This document shows positions 59,446 to 64,000 of a stretch of DNA of 64,000 nt, piece by piece; position 1 is the first letter of the stretch, and every line of letters starts with the position of its first letter. The translations under genes and the position numbers were made by a program. The stretch covers positions 1 to 64,000 of the forward strand of contig NZ_JAHHUL010000004.1 in the NCBI RefSeq assembly GCF_019008365.1, in the 5' to 3' direction. Source of the stretch: Phosphitispora fastidiosa (GTDB taxonomy: Bacteria; Bacillota; Thermincolia; Thermincolales; UBA2595). The notes beneath the pieces are model-generated. The model saw nothing but the letters and a program-made list of their open reading frames with translations. It was not told the origin of the DNA and made no database searches.

Positions 59446-59674
59446 TATGACCCCCATAGCAGCCTCACGGCTGATAACCATTCTCATAATTGTCATCTAA
59501 CAATATATAACATTATCACGACTGCGCTAAATTTTCAACAATTTATGTGAAAAATAGCCGGTAAAATAGAAGAACAGGATAAGCTTTTCCAGAGTATCCG
59601 GTACTCAATGGAACTCACCTATCCCGTCTTATTACCAGCATTAGCCTTGTCGGTCTCTACAATGCTTCGCCATT

Positions 59675-59878
59675 TTACTTTGTCTTTTCCCGAGGTCTGA
59701 CCAGCAGGCTGATGCACCAAATTCCGGCCAAACCAACAAGAACATAGATGATTCTGCTTATTAGAGAGTCCGTTCCGCCGAAAAGGCCGGCCACCAGATC
59801 ATACCGAAACAACCCGACAAGCAGCCAGTTTAAAGCTCCGATGATTACCAGTACAAGTGATATCCTGTCCAATGCCAT
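59675..59878 (-). CDS. DUF378 family small membrane protein
   Basis: The 67-residue product fits DUF378: ISLVLVIIGALNWLLVGLFR, then a Gly-rich loop (YDLVAGLFGG) and a second membrane helix (IIYVLVGLAGIWCISLL). The function of the family is unknown. ATG 59878 is preceded by AGGTGAGGTG. Confidence 0.85.
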   Translation of the reverse strand: MALDRISLVLVIIGALNWLLVGLFRYDLVAGLFGGTDSLISRIIYVLVGLAGIWCISLLVRPREKTK

Positions 59879-60099
59879 TAATAAAACACCTCACCTTTAT
59901 AGATTATTTCGAGGCTTATTATATCCCGTTTTTCGAAAATTCATCCTTAAAATGAAGGAGACTTCTTCACCGTTTTCCTTAAATTGGAGTGGCATTCCGG
60001 TCAATTAACGCTGGCTGAAGGTTCGGGACTGCGTTATAATAAATAGGGTATCCCGGGCTCATCGTGAGATTTAAATAACAGCAGGAGAAGGAGGAACTT

Positions 60100-60669
60100 A
60101 TGAAAAAACTTTTAATTGCAATCATTGCAGGCTTACTCGTAATTACAGCTCTGGGCTGCTCAGGTAATGAAAGTCAGACTCCCGAAACCGGGACATCTCA
60201 GACAGAACTGCCTCCAGGCCACCCGTCTTTGGATGAAACAGATAACGGTCAACAACCTGCCGGTCAGGTAACCGTTGATGCAGATGAAGTTATGAACAAG
60301 ATCAATACAGCCCTCGATAAAAAGTTCCCTGGGGAATGGAAGGCTGAGGACACTACCCTGCAAAAAGGGTCTTATACCGAAAACGGCAGTTACGGCATAG
60401 TAGATGAAGTAACCAACATATATCCGGGAAGCATGGTCTCACTGTTTGTAGGCCAGGAAAGAATTTCAGGAACAATCAAAGGCGAGGACGGTAAACGGGT
60501 ACTGGAGGGCTACCCAACTCCCGAAGCAGTCGGCCAAACCATGGAATCAGGAAAGGCTGTGGTAATTTCCGCCGGCAGCATTGGTTCAACCAGTTACCAA
60601 AAGGTTTACATGCCTCTTAAGTCAGGCGAAAAAACAGTTGCCGTATTAACAGTTTCAATTGCACAATAG
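60100..60669 (+). CDS. Lipoprotein of unknown function
   Basis: The 189-residue product has a lipoprotein signal (LLIAIIAGLLVITALGCSG, cysteine 21), a Thr/Pro/Glu-rich linker (residues 22-55) and a C-terminal domain of about 130 residues (VMNKINTALDKKFPGEWKAE) with several beta strands. No family is recognised. ATG 60100 follows AGGAGAAGGAGG. A hairpin terminator follows the stop, so it is transcribed alone. It is expected outside the membrane. Confidence 0.7.
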   Translation: MKKLLIAIIAGLLVITALGCSGNESQTPETGTSQTELPPGHPSLDETDNGQQPAGQVTVDADEVMNKINTALDKKFPGEWKAEDTTLQKGSYTENGSYGIVDEVTNIYPGSMVSLFVGQERISGTIKGEDGKRVLEGYPTPEAVGQTMESGKAVVISAGSIGSTSYQKVYMPLKSGEKTVAVLTVSIAQ

Positions 60670-60710
60670 TATTGCTCTTGATACTAAATTTTGATACTGC
60701 GCTTTTTGAT

Positions 60711-60742
60711 AAGGGGACTGGTCCGGACAGGGCAGTCCCCTT
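60711..60742 (+). terminator. Intrinsic terminator
   Basis: Arms AAGGGGACTG and CAGTCCCCTT are exact complements around a 12-nt loop, ending in TTTACTG. It lies 41 bp behind the lipoprotein gene. Confidence 0.75.
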
Positions 60743-60815
60743 TACTGTAGCACCGAACTGCCGCCTGAAACATGTAGTGTTAAAAATACAAACTTTTTAT
60801 GTAAAGGTGGTAGTT

Positions 60816-60956
60816 ATGCACGATCGATACAAAATTATCCGCAAAGGGCATCAGGAAAACATCTGGCTGCTCCCGGAAGATTTAATGAATAATTTCAAAC
60901 TAAAGGAAAACTCCAAGGTAGAAGGAATATCCCCTGTGGCCTGTCCAGCTTTATAA
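60816..60956 (+). CDS. Possible small protein, 46 residues
   Basis: A short frame from ATG 60816 behind AAAGGTGG encodes MHDRYKIIRKGHQENIWLLP and EDLMNNFKLKENSKVEGI. The plan vaguely recalls an AbrB/MazE-type swapped-hairpin strand, but it ends early, so it may be a truncated regulator. No partner gene is seen. Confidence 0.35.
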   Translation: MHDRYKIIRKGHQENIWLLPEDLMNNFKLKENSKVEGISPVACPAL

Positions 60957-61097
60957 ATATCCGGTGGATTACGCCACTCACCTGGCTGGGTTCTAGCTCC
61001 CTCTCAATCGCTATAGCATGTTGGCCAAGTCGGCGAAGGCTGCATTATTTTCGACCTTTAATGCTGCACTATTTTCAACCTTTGATATTGTTGTTAA
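60957..61097. other. Flank of palindromic element 3
   Basis: No gene is seen. GGCGAAGGCTGCATTATTTT near 61034 is complementary to GCAGCCTTCACTCAT and AATAATAAT beyond the element (61230-61245), so the palindrome extends past the core. Confidence 0.45.
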
Positions 61098-61216
61098 AAT
61101 AGGGGTGGATGTGTTCCGCAAGGCGGTGACTGTCGTCCGCCCGGCCGGCAACCCGCGCAGCGGGAGCCGATGCCGGCGGAGACGTTGCCCGCCGGAGGAA
61201 TACATCTACCCCTATT
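61098..61216. repeat. Palindromic element, copy 3
   Basis: The arms AATAGGGGTGGATGTGTTCC (61098-61117) and 61197-61216 pair with two mismatches. The GC-rich interior has AACCCGCGCAGCGGGAG and GCCGGCGGAGACGTTGCC, similar to copies 1 and 4. The element lies between the short frame at 60816 and the ABC transporter remnant and has no gene. Confidence 0.88.
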
Positions 61217-61245
61217 CAAAAAATAATAATGCAGCCTTCACTCAT

Positions 61246-61640
61246 CTATGCCAACAACATTTTATCATTTACCAGGTGCTTGCCGCTGGCTTTGCCGAAC
61301 ATTTCCAAAAGGCCTTCAATACTCATCCCGGCACGCTCATCTCCGCTGATATCCAGGATAATCCGGCCTTCATGCATCATTATGGTCCGGTTCCCTATAT
61401 TCAGGGCATGCTCCAGGTTATGTGTGACCATGAAAGTAGTCAGGTGTGATGCCTCAGCCACACTGCGGGTCAGTTCCAGAACCTTATCTGCTGTTTTGGG
61501 GTCAAGAGCCGCAGTATGTTCATCCAACAGCAGCAGCTTCGGTGTCTGCAGTGTAGCCATTAGCAGAGTCAGCGCCTGCCTCTGGCCTCCTGACAGCAGA
61601 CTGACACGGTTTGTCAACCGTGCTTCCAGTCCCAGACCAA
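61246..61640 (-). pseudogene. ABC transporter ATPase, C-terminal remnant
   Basis: The frame encodes the ABC signature LLSGGQRQALTLLMATL, Walker B LLLLDEHTAALDP and the H-loop (FMVTHNLEHAL), then a normal C-terminus. The Walker A half is missing. The upstream stop is only about 10 codons before the signature region (KKLGLGLEARLTNRV). The sequence resembles ATPases of amino-acid-type (tryptophan/tyrosine) importers. No permease or binding protein is adjacent, so the transporter is gone. Confidence 0.85.
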
Positions 61641-61695
61641 GCTTTTTTAAGGTTATTCATCAAAACTGTCAACCTGCAAAATAAGGACATTATCC

Positions 61696-62682
61696 CTAGT
61701 CTGCCACCAATACAGCCGCACCCCTGATTTTGCCGTTTCTTAAGGCCTCCAGGGCCTCATTTGCTGCACTCAGGGGGTAAGGTTGAATTTCTGTCCGGAT
61801 TGGAATCCTGGGGGCTATTGCCAAAAACTCTTCCCCATCGCGGCGGGTCAAATTGGCTACAGACTTGATAACTCGTTCGCCCCACATTAGTTCATATGGA
61901 AATGATGGAATATCACTCATATGAATACCGCCACAGACCACCATACCTCCTTTTCCGACAGCCCGCAAAGCCGCCGGCAGACAGGAGCCGTCAGGAGCAA
62001 AAATTATTGCGGCATCAAGTTCTTCAGGAGGAGCCTCACCTGTTTCGCCTGCCCAGACAGCCCCCATGTCAAAGGCAAACTGCTGAGCCTCAAGGTCACC
62101 GGAACGGGTAAAGGCATAAACTCTGCGCCCCTGGTAATGGGCCACCTGGGCTACTATATGGGCAGCTGCCCCAAAACCGTAGATGCCAATTTTCTCGGCA
62201 TCACCAGCCATTGCCAGGGACCGGTAGCCTATCAACCCGGCACATAAGAGCGGGGCGGCCTGCAAATCCGGATAACCGTTCGGAACCGTGAAACAAAACC
62301 GGTAATCTGCTGCCGTATATTCTGCAAAACCTCCATTAAGCTGGTAACCGGTGAACCTGGCATCATCACAGAGGTTTTCACGCCCTGAACGGCAGTAGCG
62401 ACACTGATTGCAGCTTGAGCCAAGCCACGGTATTCCCACGCGCTGGCCTTTCTTAAGAGTTCCTGCATTTTTGCCGGTCTCCACAACAGTTCCTATAATT
62501 TGGTGGCCGGGGATAAGAGGCAGCACAGGCTGTTTCAGCTCACCGTCAACTATATGCAGATCAGTTCTGCATATCCCGCAGGCATGAACCCTGATAAGCG
62601 CCTGATCCGGGCCCGGCACAGGAACTTCAACCTCCGCAGCCCGTAAAGGCCTGCCCGGAGCATCAAGAATCATCGCAAACAC
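61696..62682 (-). CDS. Zinc-dependent alcohol dehydrogenase
   Basis: The 328-residue product is a medium-chain dehydrogenase: the catalytic zinc site CGICRTDLHI and GHQIIGTVVE, the four structural zinc cysteines in CNQCRYCRSGRENLC, and the NAD(P)-binding strand IGIYGFGAAAHIVAQVAHYQ. The last motif is GFGAAA instead of the usual GLGGLG. It resembles AdhA/propanol-preferring enzymes that convert alcohols and aldehydes. It diverges from the cyclophilin gene. Confidence 0.9.
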   Translation of the reverse strand: MFAMILDAPGRPLRAAEVEVPVPGPDQALIRVHACGICRTDLHIVDGELKQPVLPLIPGHQIIGTVVETGKNAGTLKKGQRVGIPWLGSSCNQCRYCRSGRENLCDDARFTGYQLNGGFAEYTAADYRFCFTVPNGYPDLQAAPLLCAGLIGYRSLAMAGDAEKIGIYGFGAAAHIVAQVAHYQGRRVYAFTRSGDLEAQQFAFDMGAVWAGETGEAPPEELDAAIIFAPDGSCLPAALRAVGKGGMVVCGGIHMSDIPSFPYELMWGERVIKSVANLTRRDGEEFLAIAPRIPIRTEIQPYPLSAANEALEALRNGKIRGAAVLVAD

Positions 62683-62754
62683 TTGTCATCCTCCAAACAT
62701 TATTTTGCATCCATACTCTAGCTTTCTACATCAATATATTAATTCCTGTTTGTC

Positions 62755-62784
62755 TTGCATATGAATGCCGAATTTTGGTAAAAT
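62755..62784 (+). promoter_or_regulatory. Promoter of the cyclophilin gene
   Basis: TTGCAT (62755-62760) and TAAAAT (62779-62784) are separated by 18 bp, with the GAGGAGGTG ribosome site and ATG about 20 bp downstream of the expected start. Confidence 0.5.
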
Positions 62785-62815
62785 AGTGATATCTGATAGT
62801 TTAGAGGAGGTGTTA

Positions 62816-63340
62816 ATGATGGCAGCAAACCCAGTAGTGTCCCTTGAAACAGCAAATGATAAAACAATAAAAATAGAGCTGTTTCCGGAAATAGCCCCTA
62901 ACACGGTAAAAAACTTTGTTTCACTGGTGAAAAAAGGATTTTATGACGGGCTTTCGTTCCATCGGGTTATTCCCGGTTTCATGGTTCAAGGCGGCTGTCC
63001 CCAGGGAACCGGAGGGGGCGGTCCCGGTTATTCTATCAAAGGGGAATTTAACTCCAATAAACATGTTAATAATTTAATTCATGAAAGAGGGGTAATTTCC
63101 ATGGCCAGGACCATGGACCCAAACTCTGCAGGTTCACAATTTTTTATCATGGTCCAGGACTCTCCACACCTGGACGGAGAATATGCCGCTTTTGGCAAAG
63201 TCACTGAAGGAATGGATGAAGTTGACAGGGTTGTCAACGCTGATAGGGATTTCCGGGATAAGCCCGTTGCCGACCAACTGATTAAAAAAGCAACTGTGGA
63301 TACCTTTGGCGTGGATTACGGAGAACCGGAAAAGGCATAA
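62816..63340 (+). CDS. Peptidyl-prolyl cis-trans isomerase, cyclophilin type
   Basis: The product has 174 residues from ATG 62816 (GAGGAGGTG before it); the ATG at 62819 is also possible and the upstream part of the frame has no support. It shows the cyclophilin core: LSFHRVIPGFMVQGGCPQGT with the catalytic arginine, SMARTMDPNSAGSQFFIMV and LDGEYAAFGKVTEGMDEV. No signal peptide is present, so it works in the cytoplasm. A hairpin follows the stop. Confidence 0.94.
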   Translation: MMAANPVVSLETANDKTIKIELFPEIAPNTVKNFVSLVKKGFYDGLSFHRVIPGFMVQGGCPQGTGGGGPGYSIKGEFNSNKHVNNLIHERGVISMARTMDPNSAGSQFFIMVQDSPHLDGEYAAFGKVTEGMDEVDRVVNADRDFRDKPVADQLIKKATVDTFGVDYGEPEKA

Positions 63341-63416
63341 CAAAAGTGGCAGGAACATACCTGCCACTCAGGTTATTGACAAACCCTATATTTTTTGATT
63401 ATTAAAATGTAACATG
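63341..63416. other. Hairpin repeat copy a behind the cyclophilin gene
   Basis: GTGGCAGG-AACATA-CCTGCCAC (63346-63367) is a perfect hairpin without a T-run. An exact copy lies at 63572-63593, on the other side of palindromic element 4. Confidence 0.8.
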
Positions 63417-63534
63417 GACAGGGGTAGATGAATTCCTCGGGCGGGCTACATCTCCGCCGGCATCCGCTCCCGCTTTGCGGTCGCGGGCCGGACGGACGAC
63501 AGACTCCGCCCTCCGGAACACATCTACCCCTGTC
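63417..63534. repeat. Palindromic element, copy 4
   Basis: The arms GACAGGGGTAGATGAATTCC (63417-63436) and 63515-63534 pair with two mismatches. The interior has GCCGGCATCCGCTCCCGCTT and GCGGGCCGGACGGACGACAG, similar to copies 1 and 3. It lies between two exact copies of a 22-bp hairpin. Confidence 0.88.
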
Positions 63535-63571
63535 TACAACATTTTTATAGTTCAAAATTTTTGACTTTGTC

Positions 63572-63600
63572 GTGGCAGGAACATACCTGCCACCTTTTTT
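63572..63600 (+). terminator. Intrinsic terminator with T-run
   Basis: The same perfect 8-bp-stem hairpin as at 63346, here followed by CTTTTTTT on the plus strand. It is probably the true end of the cyclophilin transcript. Confidence 0.75.
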
Positions 63601-64000
63601 TAACAGGAAGGATCGCCGTCAAAAGTAGTAAGCCGCTTATACAGCTCCGGCCTGCGGTCCCGGAAGACACCCCATTCTGTTCTTTCCGCCTCTAGCCGGT
63701 CAAGGTCAAATTCCACTGTTAATACCGTCTCCTCTTCCCGTCCTGCCTCTGCCAGCTTCTGTCCCTGGGGCCCGGCTATAAATGAAGACCCGTAAAAGGT
63801 TATTTCAGAATCCTCCATAATCTCTATCCCCACCCGGTTTGCCGCAGCTACCGGAATCAGGTTGGCTGCCGCGTGACCCAACATACAGGCCTGCCAATGG
63901 TCCTTTGAATCTATGGACCGGTCCATAGGTTCCGAACCAATGGCCGTGGGGTACAACAGGATCTCCGCACCCATAAGAGCCATAACCCGAGCCGCTTCCG
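63600..64000 (-). CDS. Carbon-nitrogen hydrolase (AguB-like), partial
   Basis: Only the C-terminal part of about 133 residues lies in the window; the gene continues beyond position 64000. The visible part, GAEILLYPTAIGSEP, then MLGHAAANLIPVAAANRVGI, GSSFIAGPQGQKLAEA and FRDRRPELYKRLTTFDG, matches nitrilase-superfamily enzymes of the N-carbamoylputrescine amidase type. The catalytic cysteine, normally just upstream of the visible region, cannot be checked. It faces the cyclophilin terminator. Confidence 0.88.
   Translation of the reverse strand, partial: EAARVMALMGAEILLYPTAIGSEPMDRSIDSKDHWQACMLGHAAANLIPVAAANRVGIEIMEDSEITFYGSSFIAGPQGQKLAEAGREEETVLTVEFDLDRLEAERTEWGVFRDRRPELYKRLTTFDGDPSC

Noticed and set aside
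61011-61449. Frames through palindromic element 3 and antisense to the ABC transporter remnant
   Set aside because: They run through the palindrome and opposite clear ABC signature motifs, with no start signals.

Overview
The window looks like part of the chromosome of an endospore-forming, anaerobic Firmicute of the class Clostridia, probably in or near the Desulfotomaculum/Peptococcaceae group. The reasons are a SpoVS gene with a decayed second copy, a short hybrid-cluster protein, a guanine riboswitch of Gram-positive style, many strong AGGAGG-type ribosome binding sites with GTG and TTG starts, and group II intron and ISLre2-like debris. This is inference from gene content; no species is claimed.

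Layout. (1) 57-13,650: a complete type I-B (Cst/Tneap-like) CRISPR-Cas locus. An array of 76 near-identical 30-bp repeats (123-5076) with a degenerate terminal repeat (57-86) is followed by a leader and a single minus-strand operon cas6-cas8(cst1)-cas7(cst2)-cas5-cas3-cas4-cas1-cas2. Just upstream of cas6 lies a two-repeat degenerate mini-array with its own sigma-A-like promoter, the layout of a Cascade-guided regulatory RNA (CreR/CreA-like). (2) 13,700-24,150: a defence-like and mobile region. It holds a 5' fragment of a group II intron behind a terminator, a minus-strand cluster of four genes (degenerate SIR2-like/P-loop ATPase, HEPN-like protein, small hydrophobic protein, HExxH metalloprotease-like protein), a 3' group II intron remnant, a frameshifted C5-cytosine methyltransferase, a perfect 25-bp inverted repeat and a GIY-YIG protein. 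(3) 24,380-27,400: a tandemly duplicated DIP1984-type/DUF2325-type module, the second copy being truncated. (4) 27,500-33,200: relics of IS3 and ISLre2 transposases and a serine recombinase around a four-gene module led by an XRE regulator in which three proteins carry Gly/Ala-rich hydrophobic segments. (5) 33,400-39,350: two tyrosine recombinases, an excisionase-like gene, SpoVS and a relic, and a tRNA-Ala(GGC) gene with a second copy of its 3' half 1.1 kb away; a MNT/HEPN toxin-antitoxin pair lies between the two.

(6) 39,400-64,000 reads as ordinary chromosome: two MFS transporters, a hydrogenase-maturation-type protease, a thioredoxin-thioredoxin reductase fusion, two exported proteins, a two-component system, a guanine-riboswitch-controlled nucleoside importer operon ending in xpt, QueG, Hcp, a ZIP transporter, an alcohol dehydrogenase, a cyclophilin and the C-terminal part of a carbon-nitrogen hydrolase. 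Four copies of a GC-rich palindromic element of about 120-155 bp are scattered in this part.

How it works together. The cas operon can acquire spacers (cas1, cas2, cas4), process crRNA (cas6), bind targets (cas5-7-8) and destroy them (cas3). The island between the cas operon and tRNA-Ala has the usual make-up of a defence/mobile island. In the core part, the guanine riboswitch probably shuts off purine nucleoside import and xanthine salvage together when guanine is plentiful. Most promising for new biology are the mini-array upstream of cas6, the SIR2-like/ATPase plus HEPN-like gene pair with its protease-like neighbours, the XRE/glycine-zipper module and the palindromic repeat family.
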